Assembly (NCBI RefSeq): GCF_003669015.1
Contig: NZ_CP033069.1
Coordinates: 3,172,501 to 3,236,500 of the forward strand
DNA: 64,000 bases
Direction of reading: 5' to 3'
DNA from: Acidovorax sp. 1608163
GTDB lineage: Bacteria > Pseudomonadota > Gammaproteobacteria > Burkholderiales > Burkholderiaceae_C
The position numbers and the translations under genes were made by a program. A model generated the notes under the pieces. That model ran no database searches. It was not told the origin of the DNA and saw only the letters and a program-made list of their open reading frames with translations. Each line of letters starts with the position of its first letter. Position 1 is the stretch's first letter. Positions 1 to 11,059 of the stretch are shown in pieces.

Positions 1-113
1 CCCCATGATGGCCCAATGGCTTAACTCATGCACACAAGGCATGAGGTCTATGGCGCATTGGAGCTGGGCATGCAGTAAGCTCATTTCACCGTTTCGCACC
101 ATCATTGTTTTTT

Positions 114-2426
<2,313 letters not shown>

Positions 2427-2434
2427 TCGATTCG

Positions 2435-2482
2435 CCCTCCCCAAAAAGAAAGGCCCTTCGGGGCCTTTCTTTTTGGGGAGGG
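2435..2482. terminator. Bidirectional intrinsic terminator
   Basis: A 22-bp perfect inverted repeat around a TTCG tetraloop. Each arm holds AAAAAGAAAGG or its complement, giving a T-rich stretch on either strand. It sits between the convergent malic enzyme and HDOD genes and can serve both. Confidence 0.9.
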
Positions 2483-2511
2483 ATTGAACCGCAGACTTGA
2501 ACACGGTCGCG

Positions 2512-3330
2512 TCAGTGCACGGCCACATCCACAAAGTCCGCCACCGGCGGCAGGTGCTCCGCCAGCCATTCCGAGTCCAGCTGCAGCGCCTGCTTGATCT
2601 CCTCAGGCAGGCTGGCAATCGTGTCGGCGGGGGACTTGGGCTCTTCCAGCCCGATCTCTGCCAGCAGCATGGCCACATGCACGATGCCGCCCAGACGGCA
2701 GAACGGGGTCGCGGCCACGGGGTCTTCGGCGGTTTCCAGGGCCCGCACGATCGAATCGGGGAAGCGCCAGCGTTTGGCCAGCTCGGCCGTCACCTGCGCC
2801 TCGGTAAAGCCCAGCAGGCGCTTTTCACGCTCCCAGCGGCCGCCCGCCTGGTGGGGCAGTTGCTCAATGGCAGCCATTTGCTCTGGCGCCTTTTGCGCAA
2901 TGATCAACTCGCCAATGCGCACCAAGAACCCGGCCAGCCAGGACTGCTGCACATCCGAGCCCAGCGTGCGCGCCAGCCACTGCGCATACCCTGCAGTGGC
3001 CATGCTCTCCTTCCAGAAGGCATCGGCCTCCACACCCGGCGTGTCTTTGAACATGCCACTCATGCAAGCCGCCAATGCCAGGGTGCGCACCTGGTTCAGC
3101 CCCACCAGGGTCAGCGCATCATCCAGCGTGGCCACCTGTCGCGCCAGCCCAAAGCGGGCGCTGTTGGCCAGGCGGATGAGCTTGGCCGTCAGGGCCGGGT
3201 CACGCGCGATGGCATTGCGCACCTTCTCAAACGGGATGTCGTCGTCCTGCATCGTCGCCACCAGGTCCCGCGCCACGTCGGGCATGGTGGGCAACTGCAC
3301 GTTGTCAAAAAACTCGGTCAGATGTGGCAT
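2512..3330 (-). CDS. HDOD domain protein
   Basis: A 272-residue protein that is almost entirely one HDOD domain (about residues 12-215), a degenerate relative of HD phosphohydrolases found in signalling proteins. Recognisable stretches are LPTMPDVARDLVATMQ, then RDPALTAKLIRLANSARFG, then VGLNQVRTLALAACM. The metal-binding HD pair is not evident, as expected for HDOD proteins, so an enzymatic role is unlikely. The ATG at 3330 follows GAGAGG at good spacing; the frame stays open upstream but loses the family pattern. The gene stands alone, converging on the malic enzyme gene, and nothing nearby suggests a partner. The family is certain; the pathway is unknown. Confidence 0.88.
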   Translation of the reverse strand: MPHLTEFFDNVQLPTMPDVARDLVATMQDDDIPFEKVRNAIARDPALTAKLIRLANSARFGLARQVATLDDALTLVGLNQVRTLALAACMSGMFKDTPGVEADAFWKESMATAGYAQWLARTLGSDVQQSWLAGFLVRIGELIIAQKAPEQMAAIEQLPHQAGGRWEREKRLLGFTEAQVTAELAKRWRFPDSIVRALETAEDPVAATPFCRLGGIVHVAMLLAEIGLEEPKSPADTIASLPEEIKQALQLDSEWLAEHLPPVADFVDVAVH

Positions 3331-3725
3331 GGGTGAGCCCTCTCGTGGGTCTTTAAAGAACCCGAAGACGCAAGCCTTCGCGCTGCAGTGCAACGGGCTG
3401 CGCACCCATCCCCAGGAACCCTGTCCAGCAGCGCCTGTGGTCTGCGAGGCAATGCCCTGATTTTTGGATGCTGCGACTTCGTTGTACCACCGCGGCCGCG
3501 CCCCCGTCTGCGTGTTTGTCCCAATCCGTTGCAACGGCGCACGCACCATTTCGGGAAACCCTCCATGCCCAGCCGCACCACTTCGGTGAAGAATGGTTTG
3601 ACGCGCTGAGCCACCCCTGTCAAAACCCGGTAATGTGTTTGAAAGCGGGCATCGTTTTTGCTGACTAGCCTGTACAGGCACCCTCTTCCTTCTCTTCTTA
3701 TTTGGCAACCGCCAGGAGCTATCCC
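3331..3725. other. Divergent intergenic region
   Basis: This 395-bp region separates the divergent HDOD gene and ABC importer operon and must hold promoters for both. I found no convincing promoter pair, operator dyad or small gene. The only clear signal is AGGAG about ten bases before the binding-protein ATG. Confidence 0.5.
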
Positions 3726-4754
3726 ATGAAAAAAAGAACGTTCATGCACACTGCAGCAGCACTGGCGCTGGCCAGCGCATTGCCTGTGGCGCATGCGCAA
3801 AGCACGCCCATCAAGTTCCAGCTGGACTGGCGCTTTGAAGGCCCGGCTGCGCTGTTTTTGCAGCCTGCCGCCAAGGGCTACTTCAAGGCCGCAGGGCTGG
3901 ACGTGACGGTGGACGCTGGCAACGGATCGGGCGGCGCAGTGCAGCGCGTGGCCTCGGGCACCTACGACATGGGCTTTGCTGACCTGGCCGCCGTGATGGA
4001 GTTCCACGCCAACAACCCCGACGCGCAGAACAAACCGGTGGCGGTGATGATGGTCTACAACAACACGCCCGCATCGGTGATGGCGCTCAAGAAAAGCGGC
4101 ATCGCCACGCCCGCCGACCTGGCTGGCAAAAAGCTGGGCGCCCCGGTGTTCGATGCAGGCCGCCGCGCCTTCCCCATCTTCCAAAAAGCCAACAAGGTCG
4201 GCAACGTGCAATGGACGGCCATGGACCCCCCACTGCGCGAGACCATGCTGGTGCGCGGCGACGTGGATGCCATCACTGGCTTCACCTTCACCTCGCTGCT
4301 GAACCTGGAAGCCCGGGGCGTGAAGACTGCCGACGTTGTCGTGCTGCCTTATGCCGACTTTGGCGTGAAGCTGTACGGCAACGTGATCATTGCGTCGCCC
4401 AAGCTCATCAAGGAGAACCCGGCCGCCGTCAAGGCCTTCCTGTCGGCCTTCACCAAAGGGGCCAAGGAAGTCATCGCCAACCCCGCTGCCGCCATCGAGC
4501 ATGTGCGCGCACGCGATGGCATCGTGAACGTGGCACTGGAGACGCGCCGCCTGCAACTGGCCATCGACACCGTGGTCAACAGCGCCGATGCACGCGCCGA
4601 AGGCTTCGGCCAAGCCAAACCGGGCCGCCTGTCGCTGATGGCGTCGCAGGTGTCCGACGCTTTCAACACCAAGACCCGCGTGAACGCAGACGATGTGTGG
4701 AACGGCAGCTTCTTGCCCAGCGCCACCGAGCTGAACATCCTGCCGAAGAAATAA
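3726..4754 (+). CDS. ABC transporter substrate-binding protein, NitT/TauT (SsuA/THI5-like) family
   Basis: A 342-residue periplasmic binding protein with a clear signal peptide (two lysines after Met1, hydrophobic core, cleavage near AHAQS at residue 26). The mature start IKFQLDWRFEGPAALF and the later GYFKAAGLDVTVDAG are typical of the SsuA/THI5-like fold that binds nitrate, sulfonates or pyrimidine precursors. It is followed by an ATPase and a permease on the same strand, so it is the capture subunit of a complete importer. The ATG at 3726 has AGGAG upstream. The substrate cannot be told from sequence; the DW segment near the mature N-terminus is common in pyrimidine-precursor and riboflavin-type binders, which is only a hint. 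Confidence 0.9.
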   Translation: MKKRTFMHTAAALALASALPVAHAQSTPIKFQLDWRFEGPAALFLQPAAKGYFKAAGLDVTVDAGNGSGGAVQRVASGTYDMGFADLAAVMEFHANNPDAQNKPVAVMMVYNNTPASVMALKKSGIATPADLAGKKLGAPVFDAGRRAFPIFQKANKVGNVQWTAMDPPLRETMLVRGDVDAITGFTFTSLLNLEARGVKTADVVVLPYADFGVKLYGNVIIASPKLIKENPAAVKAFLSAFTKGAKEVIANPAAAIEHVRARDGIVNVALETRRLQLAIDTVVNSADARAEGFGQAKPGRLSLMASQVSDAFNTKTRVNADDVWNGSFLPSATELNILPKK

Positions 4755-4770
4755 GCCCCGCCTGCGCCAC

Positions 4771-4830
4771 TATCAATTCAATAGCTGCTAGCGCTTATCC
4801 AATAAGCGCTAGAGGCATTTTTTACTTAAA
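4771..4830 (+). repeat. Dispersed palindromic repeat, copy 1
   Basis: Fills the gap between the binding-protein stop and the ATPase start. The core ATAGCTGCTAGCGCTTATCC is followed by AATAAGCGCTAGAGGC and a T-run. AGCGCTTAT and ATAAGCGCT can pair as a hairpin. Other copies lie at about 24571, 25485, 36652, 49009, 55378 and 58109. Confidence 0.85.
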
Positions 4831-4833
4831 ACC

Positions 4834-5658
4834 ATGCAGGCTGCCGAATCCTATTTCGTGGATTTTCGCGATGTCTGGCTCGCCTACAACGACGAGCTGC
4901 GCGCGCAGAACCACTTTGCGGTCGAAGCCATCGACCTGCAAATCCGCCAGGGCGAGTTCATTGCCATCGTCGGTCCGTCGGGCTGTGGCAAGTCCACCTT
5001 CATGAAGCTGGCCACGGGGCTGAAGATGCCATCGATGGGCAAAATCCTCATCGACGGCCAGCCCGTAACCGGGCCACTCAAAGTTTCGGGCATGGCGTTC
5101 CAGGCGCCCTCGCTGCTGCCCTGGCGCACCACAGTCAACAACGTGCTGCTACCACTGGAAATCGTGGAGCCCTACCGCAGCCACTTCAAGCAAAAGCGCA
5201 AGGAATACGAAGAGCGTGCCCGCAAGCTGCTGCAAAAGGTGGGGCTGGCGGGGTACGAGGACAAGTTCCCCTGGCAGCTGTCGGGTGGCATGCAGCAGCG
5301 CGCCAGCATCTGCCGCGCCCTCATCCACGAGCCCAAGATGCTGCTGCTGGACGAGCCCTTCGGCGCGCTGGACGCCTTCACGCGCGAGGAGCTGTGGTGC
5401 ATCCTGCGCGACCTGCAGGCCGAGCAGAAGTTCAACGTCATCCTGGTCACGCACGACCTGCGCGAAAGTGCCTTTCTGGCCGACACGGTGTACGTGATGA
5501 GCAAGAGCCCCGGCCGCTTTGTGGTCAAGCGTGAGATTGACCTGCCCCGCCCCCGGGACCTGGAAGTGACCTACACCAAAGAGTTCACCGACATCGTGCA
5601 CGAGCTGCGCGGCCACATTGGCGCCATGCGAAAAGCTGGCGCGCCCATCCAGCAATAA
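4834..5658 (+). CDS. ABC transporter ATP-binding protein, NitT/TauT type
   Basis: The 274-residue cytoplasmic ATPase that powers the importer. Visible motifs are Walker A GPSGCGKST (near residue 50), Q-loop MAFQAPSLLPWR, signature LSGGMQQR, Walker B MLLLDEPFGALD and switch histidine VTHDLRESAFL. Between Q-loop and signature there is an extra charged segment, HFKQKRKEYEERARK, of the kind seen in SsuB/TauB relatives. It lies between the binding protein and the permease, with only a dispersed repeat in the upstream gap. The ATG at 4834 comes directly after that repeat, so the repeat forms the leader of this cistron and no strong Shine-Dalgarno sequence is present. Confidence 0.94.
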   Translation: MQAAESYFVDFRDVWLAYNDELRAQNHFAVEAIDLQIRQGEFIAIVGPSGCGKSTFMKLATGLKMPSMGKILIDGQPVTGPLKVSGMAFQAPSLLPWRTTVNNVLLPLEIVEPYRSHFKQKRKEYEERARKLLQKVGLAGYEDKFPWQLSGGMQQRASICRALIHEPKMLLLDEPFGALDAFTREELWCILRDLQAEQKFNVILVTHDLRESAFLADTVYVMSKSPGRFVVKREIDLPRPRDLEVTYTKEFTDIVHELRGHIGAMRKAGAPIQQ

Positions 5659-5669
5659 GGCCAGACCCC

Positions 5670-6437
5670 ATGCACAAAAAAACCGTAGAACGCTGGTCCC
5701 CCTGGCTGCTGCTCGCGGCCACCATCTTGCTGTGGCAAATCATCTGCTCGGCCTTCAATGTGTCCGAGTTCATCTTCCCCAGCCCCTGGGCCATTGGCAC
5801 GCAGCTGGTGGAGTTTGGTGGCGTCATCGCAGGCCATGCCTGGCGCACCTTTTGGGTCACCATGGCGGGGTTTGGTATCGCCATCGTCGTGGGGGTGCTG
5901 CTGGGCTTTGTGATTGGCAGCTCGCGCCTGGCCTATGCCGCCGTGTACCCGCTGATGACGGCCTTCAACGCCCTGCCCAAAGCGGCCTTCGTTCCCATCC
6001 TCGTGGTGTGGTTCGGCATTGGGGTGGGTCCCGCCATCCTCACGGCCTTTCTCATCAGCTTCTTCCCCATCATGGTCAACATCGCCACGGGCCTGGCCAC
6101 GCTGGAGCCCGAGCTCGAAGACGTGCTGCGCGTGCTGGGCGCCAAGCGCTGGGATGTACTGACCAAGGTGGGCCTGCCCCGCTCACTGCCTTACTTCTAT
6201 GGCTCACTCAAGGTCGCCATCACCCTGGCCTTTGTGGGCACCACGGTGAGCGAGATGACGGCCGCCAACGAAGGCATCGGCTACCTGCTCATCAGCGCGG
6301 GCTCGTCCATGCAAATGGGCCTGGCCTTTGCCGGGCTGATGGTGGTGGGCGCGATGGCGATGGCCATGTACGAGCTGTTCAGCTGGGTCGAGAAGCGCAC
6401 CACAGGGTGGGCGCACCGAGGTTCCCAGGGCGAATGA
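5670..6437 (+). CDS. ABC transporter permease, NitT/TauT type
   Basis: A 255-residue inner-membrane permease with about six hydrophobic helices. The cytoplasmic coupling loop carries the expected glycine motif (EDVLRVLGAKRWDVLTKVGLP, about residues 150-170), which docks on the ATPase. It starts 11 bases after the ATPase stop and completes the binding protein-ATPase-permease operon. The single permease would act as a homodimer, as in SsuC and TauC. The substrate is not inferable. Confidence 0.93.
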   Translation: MHKKTVERWSPWLLLAATILLWQIICSAFNVSEFIFPSPWAIGTQLVEFGGVIAGHAWRTFWVTMAGFGIAIVVGVLLGFVIGSSRLAYAAVYPLMTAFNALPKAAFVPILVVWFGIGVGPAILTAFLISFFPIMVNIATGLATLEPELEDVLRVLGAKRWDVLTKVGLPRSLPYFYGSLKVAITLAFVGTTVSEMTAANEGIGYLLISAGSSMQMGLAFAGLMVVGAMAMAMYELFSWVEKRTTGWAHRGSQGE

Positions 6438-6486
6438 GCCAGGCGCGGGGGGGCCGTCCGGTCGGCACTTCCCCGCATGCCCCCGC

Positions 6487-7122
6487 TCAGGGAAAAGACC
6501 GGCGCGAAGGAAAGTCTCCGTCCGACTCCCACAGCCCAGGCTGCGTGCGCGCACGCACGGCCCAGCCCTGCTTTGTTTGCATGTAGCGGCGGTAGCGGGT
6601 CGTGAAGTGCCCCTCCTGCGGCTCGCTGCGGACCGACAGCAATTGCTCCGCAGCGCCCACCCGCACCCTCTTCCATGCGGCCTTGCCGGTGTGGGCCAGC
6701 ACGATGGGCTGCCACTGCCCCCTTGCAGCGCGGGCCTGTGCAGGCGCCAGTCGGTTGCCCATGACCTGGATTGGCCGGGTCAGCAAGCCGCTATAGCTGC
6801 CTGCAGGCGCCGTCAAGTCCACAGTGACCAGCACCGTGGGGACATGTGCACCGCGCAGCAAAGCGTGGTCTAGCCGGGCCAGAGGGGCCTCCAGCGTGAC
6901 GCTGTCCACCAAGGCTCCGTCGCAACCCCGAAGCTGCAAAACGGCGGGGGCGCCAGGGGCTGGGTCGCCACTGGCCCACAGGCGGTCCAGCGCATAGGGT
7001 GTCAGCCTGTCATCAAGCATCAGCGCCACCGTCTGGCAGCCCACAGCCAGCCGATCCCCGGCAGACGCCAAAGAATGGGCGGCGACCAGCACAAGCGCCA
7101 GCCAAGGGGACTTCAACGTCAT
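6487..7122 (-). CDS. Hypothetical exported protein
   Basis: A 211-residue protein I do not recognise. It begins with a signal peptide (KSPWLALVLVAAHSLASA, cleavage near residue 21). The mature part has two cysteines (VGCQTVALML and LRGCDGALVD) that could form a disulfide, several beta-type hydrophobic stretches, and an Arg/Tyr-rich C-terminal segment (TTRYRRYMQTKQGW). It looks periplasmic or surface-associated. It converges on the ABC permease gene and diverges from the patatin gene with a 290-bp gap. GAGG lies 13 bases before the ATG. No function is proposed. Confidence 0.65.
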   Translation of the reverse strand: MTLKSPWLALVLVAAHSLASAGDRLAVGCQTVALMLDDRLTPYALDRLWASGDPAPGAPAVLQLRGCDGALVDSVTLEAPLARLDHALLRGAHVPTVLVTVDLTAPAGSYSGLLTRPIQVMGNRLAPAQARAARGQWQPIVLAHTGKAAWKRVRVGAAEQLLSVRSEPQEGHFTTRYRRYMQTKQGWAVRARTQPGLWESDGDFPSRRSFP

Positions 7123-7412
7123 GATCAGGGCACCTCGATACCGGAAGAAACAACACCCTGGATGGCCGCGAACGCAGGCAGGTGCAAATCAAAATGAAGC
7201 GGCATTGTAGGCAGCCGCACCGCACCAGAAGCTGGGACACAGGCGCCAGGGCTGCCAAACAAGAAAGACTTTGGCGTCTGCCCGCGAACGCGAACCCACC
7301 CATCGCGCACGCCATGGCCCGCCACACTCCCCCATGCGCTTGACATAGCCAACACCTGGGCCAAACCCCAGCCGCTACACTCCCCGCCTCGAATGACAAC
7401 AGGATCCTGCAC

Positions 7413-8456
7413 ATGCGGTTGGACGTTTTCTTGCGCCCACTGGCGCTGCTGATTTGCGCGGGCCTTGCTGCATGCGGCGGCACACAGCCCACCCAGCCTG
7501 TGGCGGCCGCACCGGCCACAGCCACCACGGCAGCGCCCACAGTGCCCCCCATCAAGGTCGGCATCGCTTTGGGTGGCGGCGCAGCCAAAGGCTTTGCACA
7601 CATCGGCGTGATCAAGATGCTGGAGGCCAACGGCTTCGCGCCCGCTGTGGTCTCTGGCACCAGCGCAGGCAGCGTGGTCGGTGCGCTGTATGCCAGCGGC
7701 ATGAACGCTTTTGAGATGCAGGAAAAAGCCGTGGCACTGGACGAGGCCAAAATCCGCGACCTGCAGTGGTCGTCCGGCGGCCTGCTGCAAGGCCAGAAGC
7801 TGGAAGACTATGTGAACGAACAAGTGCGCCGCAAACCTCTGGAGCAAATGACCAAGCCCTTCGTGGCCGTGGCCACGCGGCTCGAAGACGGCGAACGTAC
7901 CGTGTTTGCACGCGGCAACACGGGCCAGGCCGTGCGCGCATCGAGCAGCGTGCCGGGCGTGTTCCAGCCCGTCACCATCGGCAAGTACCACTTTGTGGAC
8001 GGCGGCATCGTAAGCCCCGTGCCGGTGGATGCTGCGCGCCAGTTGGGAGCCGATATCGTGATCGCCGTGGACATCTCCAACAAGGCCCGAGGCCAATCGC
8101 CCGGCGACATGCTGGGCACGCTGGGCCAGTCCATCGCCATCATGGGCCAAAAGCTCGGCCAGGCCGAACTGGCCCGCGCCGACGTCATCATCCGCCCCCA
8201 GGTGCTGGACATTGGCTCAGCCGATTTCAGCCAACGCGCCAATGCCATCCTGGAAGGTGAAAAGGCCGCCCTGGCCGTGATGCCCCAAATCCGCGAACGC
8301 ATCGCCCAACTGCAAACCGACCGTGCCAACGCTGCGCGCACCGCCCAGCAAAAAGCAGCCGAAGCCCAGTACCAAGCCTGCCTTGAAAAACGCAGCAGCC
8401 TGCAAAAGCTGGCAGGCATGGCCCGGCTGGACGACTCCTGCTCGGCGCCGAAGTAA
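7413..8456 (+). CDS. Patatin-like phospholipase family lipoprotein (RssA-like)
   Basis: A 347-residue predicted lipoprotein: the signal peptide ends in lipobox LAAC with the lipidated Cys near residue 21. A low-complexity Ala/Thr/Pro linker follows, then a patatin domain with the oxyanion loop GGGAAKGFAHIG (about residues 53-64), nucleophile motif GTSAG (Ser near residue 90) and dyad aspartate in VDGGIVSPVPVD. All catalytic elements of a Ser-Asp acyl hydrolase are present, so it probably cleaves lipid esters at the envelope. The C-terminal 80 residues are helical and charged. AGGAT precedes the ATG. It is monocistronic and convergent with the sugar-acid operon. The substrate is unknown. Confidence 0.9.
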   Translation: MRLDVFLRPLALLICAGLAACGGTQPTQPVAAAPATATTAAPTVPPIKVGIALGGGAAKGFAHIGVIKMLEANGFAPAVVSGTSAGSVVGALYASGMNAFEMQEKAVALDEAKIRDLQWSSGGLLQGQKLEDYVNEQVRRKPLEQMTKPFVAVATRLEDGERTVFARGNTGQAVRASSSVPGVFQPVTIGKYHFVDGGIVSPVPVDAARQLGADIVIAVDISNKARGQSPGDMLGTLGQSIAIMGQKLGQAELARADVIIRPQVLDIGSADFSQRANAILEGEKAALAVMPQIRERIAQLQTDRANAARTAQQKAAEAQYQACLEKRSSLQKLAGMARLDDSCSAPK

Positions 8457-8486
8457 ATCCGTCAGCGAGACGCAGGCCGCCGATGG

Positions 8487-9467
8487 CTATCGGCCTTCGT
8501 CCAGCTCCTGCCGCGTGGGCAAGCCATCGGCATCGCCAGGGAACTGCACCACGCGGGCGCCAATGGCATTGCCACGCGCAGCGGCTTGCGCCAGCGCCAG
8601 GCCTTCCAGCAGGCCACTGACCACGCCCACGGCAAAGCCGTCGCCCGCGCCCACGGTGTCCACCACGCGTTCCACGCGCAGGCCGGGGGCCATGCCACAT
8701 GCGCCGCCTTGCTGCGCGTAGTACGCCCCCTCGGGGCCGAGTTTGACGACCACTTGCCTTGCGCCACGCTCCAGATAGAAGACAGCGATGTCTTCAGCCG
8801 TGTGTCGACCAGTGAGCTGGCGGCCTTCGGCCAGGCCAGGCAGCACGGTGTCGCTGAGCGCGGCCAGAGCGTTGATGCATTCGGCCATGGCCTCGGTTGA
8901 GGGCCACAGGCGCGGGCGCAGGTTGGGGTCAAACGAGATGGACGCACCGGCCGCACGGGCCTGTCTGGCGAGGTAAAAGGCCAGTTCGCGCGTGGTGGGC
9001 GACAGTGCGGGGGTAATGCCGGTAAGGTGCAGGTGGCGCGCGGGAAAGGTGTTGCCCTCATCCACGGGCGCATCGGCCACACTCAGGTGGCTGGCGGCCG
9101 AGCCCTTGCGGAAGTATTCGATCTGCGGGTCGCTGCCATCGTCGCTGCGGGTCTTGAGCATGAAGCCCGTGGGGTGGGAGGCGTCGGCCACCACGTAGCG
9201 CGTGTCAATGCCTTCATGGGCGAGCACGCCGCGCAGAAAGTTGCCGAACGAGTCCTGCCCCAGGCGCGTGATGTAACCGGTAGCAAGGCCCAGGCGGGCG
9301 AGGCCAGTGGCCACATTCAGCTCGGCCCCCGCAGGCACGCGGCGAAAGTCAGGCACCACATGCAGCTCGCCCGGCTGCAAGGCCATGAACAAAGCCATGG
9401 GCTCGCCGACGGTGAGCACGTCCAGGGCCTGGACGGTGGAGGTAGAGGTCTGTGCCGTGTTCATCAC
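8487..9467 (-). CDS. kdgK: 2-dehydro-3-deoxygluconokinase (PfkB-family sugar kinase)
   Basis: A 326-residue PfkB/ribokinase-fold kinase predicted to phosphorylate 2-keto-3-deoxygluconate (KDG) to KDPG. Family signs are the start VLTVGEPMALFMA, the substrate-lid region LARLGLATGYITRLGQDSFG, and the C-terminal DTVGAGDGFAVG motif holding the catalytic aspartate. KDG specificity is inferred mainly from context: it is the last gene of an operon whose upstream dehydratase yields KDG. Its ATG overlaps the dehydratase stop by four bases (ATGA), indicating coupled translation. A second ATG lies one codon in. A KDPG aldolase is not in this window. Confidence 0.9.
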   Translation of the reverse strand: MMNTAQTSTSTVQALDVLTVGEPMALFMALQPGELHVVPDFRRVPAGAELNVATGLARLGLATGYITRLGQDSFGNFLRGVLAHEGIDTRYVVADASHPTGFMLKTRSDDGSDPQIEYFRKGSAASHLSVADAPVDEGNTFPARHLHLTGITPALSPTTRELAFYLARQARAAGASISFDPNLRPRLWPSTEAMAECINALAALSDTVLPGLAEGRQLTGRHTAEDIAVFYLERGARQVVVKLGPEGAYYAQQGGACGMAPGLRVERVVDTVGAGDGFAVGVVSGLLEGLALAQAAARGNAIGARVVQFPGDADGLPTRQELDEGR

Positions 9468-11005
9468 ATCACCGCGCCCAGTTGCCAGGGCAGGAATTCG
9501 TTGTCACCCAGGCCATTGTCTTCGCTCTTGCTGCGCTGGCCCGAGGCCGTGGCCACCATGAGCTGCAGCAGCGCGGCGCCGGCCTCCTGGATGGTCTGGC
9601 GGCCATCCACAATGCCACCGCAGTCAAAGTCCATGTCCAGCGACATGCGCGTGAACATGGGCGTGTTGGAGGCCAGCTTGAGCGAGGGCGTGGGCTTGCA
9701 GCCGTAGGTGGAGCCGCGCCCGGTGGTAAAGCAGATCAGGTTGGCGCCGCCAGCCACCTGGCCGGTGGCCGAGACCGGGTCGTAGCCCGGCGTGTCCATA
9801 AACACCAGGCCGTGGGCACGCACGGGCTCGGCGTACTCCACCACGTCCATCAGCCCCGTGCTGCCCGCCTTGGCCACGGCACCCAGCGATTTTTCGAGGA
9901 TGGTGGTGATGCCCCCGGCCTTGTTGCCGGGCGAAGGGTTGTTGTTGAGGTCGCCACCATGCAGGGCGGCATAACCCTCCCACCAGGCCAGGCGCTGGAG
10001 CAACTTGTCGGCCACGGCCGGCGACGCGGCGCGGTGCGTGAGCAGGTGCTCGGCGCCATAGATTTCGGGAGTCTCCGACAGGATGGCTGTGCCGCCCTGC
10101 TGCACCAGCAGGTCCACCGCCGCACCCAGCACCGGGTTGGCGCTGATGCCGGAGTAGCCATCCGAGCCACCACACTGCAGCCCCACGGTGAGGTGCTTCA
10201 GTGGCACCGGCTCGCGCCGCGCCTGGTTGGCCTGTGCCAGCATGCCCTGCAGCACGGCCTTGCCCTGGGCAATGGTCTCGCGCGTACCGCCTTCGTCCTG
10301 GATGGTCAGCGTAGCAAACATGCCCGGTGTGCGGGCGCTGAGTGTTTCCACCAGCGGGGCGATCTGGTTGACCTCGCAACCCAGGCCAATGACCAGCACG
10401 CCCGCAAAGTTGGGGTGGTTGGCATAGCCGCGCAGCGTGCGCTGCAGCAGCGCCAGCCCTTCGCCGTTGCCGCCCATGCCGCAGCCGCTGCCGTGGGTGA
10501 TGGCAACCACGCCGTCCACGTTGGGGAAGGCGGCCAGTGCTTCATCCTTGAACGCATCAGCGATATGGCGGCACACGGTGGCCGAGCAGTTCACGCTGGC
10601 GATCACGCCCAGGTAGTTGCGCGTGGCCACGCGGCCATCGGGGCGCACATAGCCATCAAACGTGAGCGGCTGCGGCGCCACGGCCGTGGGCTGGTAACCA
10701 GCCCCGGCGGTGTGGGCGTGCTGGGATTCGGCCATGCCCACGTTGTGCACGTGCACATGGGCACCCATCGGAATGTCCACCGTGGCCACACCGATGTTCT
10801 GCCCGTACTTGAGCACAGGCGCGCCTTGCGCGATGGGCCGCAACGCCACCTTATGGCCTGAGGCAATGGCATCGCGCAGCACCAGGGTGTGCACGCCCAC
10901 CTGCAGGGTGGCGCCGGCCTCCAGGGCCTGGCGTGCAACGGCCACGTTGTCGGCCGCACTCAACTGGAGGGCCGCTGGGGGAAGAGACTGCGTGGGGGTG
11001 TTCAT
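9464..11005 (-). CDS. uxaA: Altronate dehydratase-family protein (UxaA type)
   Basis: A 513-residue sugar-acid dehydratase, predicted to convert D-altronate to 2-keto-3-deoxygluconate using an iron or manganese centre. The N-terminal SAF domain (about residues 20-95) ends in the histidine-rich VHVHNVG. The large C-terminal domain has conserved Cys-containing motifs: NCSATVCRHIA, HGSGCGMGG, GLGCEVNQ, LQCGGSDGYSG and FTTGRGSTYGCKPTPSLK. I start it at the ATG at 11005, where family similarity begins; the frame is open 12 codons further upstream. It lies 54 bases after the reductase-like gene and overlaps kdgK. Galactarate or another aldonate/aldarate substrate is possible, since the family is broad. 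Confidence 0.88.
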   Translation of the reverse strand: MNTPTQSLPPAALQLSAADNVAVARQALEAGATLQVGVHTLVLRDAIASGHKVALRPIAQGAPVLKYGQNIGVATVDIPMGAHVHVHNVGMAESQHAHTAGAGYQPTAVAPQPLTFDGYVRPDGRVATRNYLGVIASVNCSATVCRHIADAFKDEALAAFPNVDGVVAITHGSGCGMGGNGEGLALLQRTLRGYANHPNFAGVLVIGLGCEVNQIAPLVETLSARTPGMFATLTIQDEGGTRETIAQGKAVLQGMLAQANQARREPVPLKHLTVGLQCGGSDGYSGISANPVLGAAVDLLVQQGGTAILSETPEIYGAEHLLTHRAASPAVADKLLQRLAWWEGYAALHGGDLNNNPSPGNKAGGITTILEKSLGAVAKAGSTGLMDVVEYAEPVRAHGLVFMDTPGYDPVSATGQVAGGANLICFTTGRGSTYGCKPTPSLKLASNTPMFTRMSLDMDFDCGGIVDGRQTIQEAGAALLQLMVATASGQRSKSEDNGLGDNEFLPWQLGAVM

Positions 11006-11059
11006 GGTGAGAAGGACGGGTTGGGTGGCAATGCACCGCACAGCGGTGGCATCGCCAGC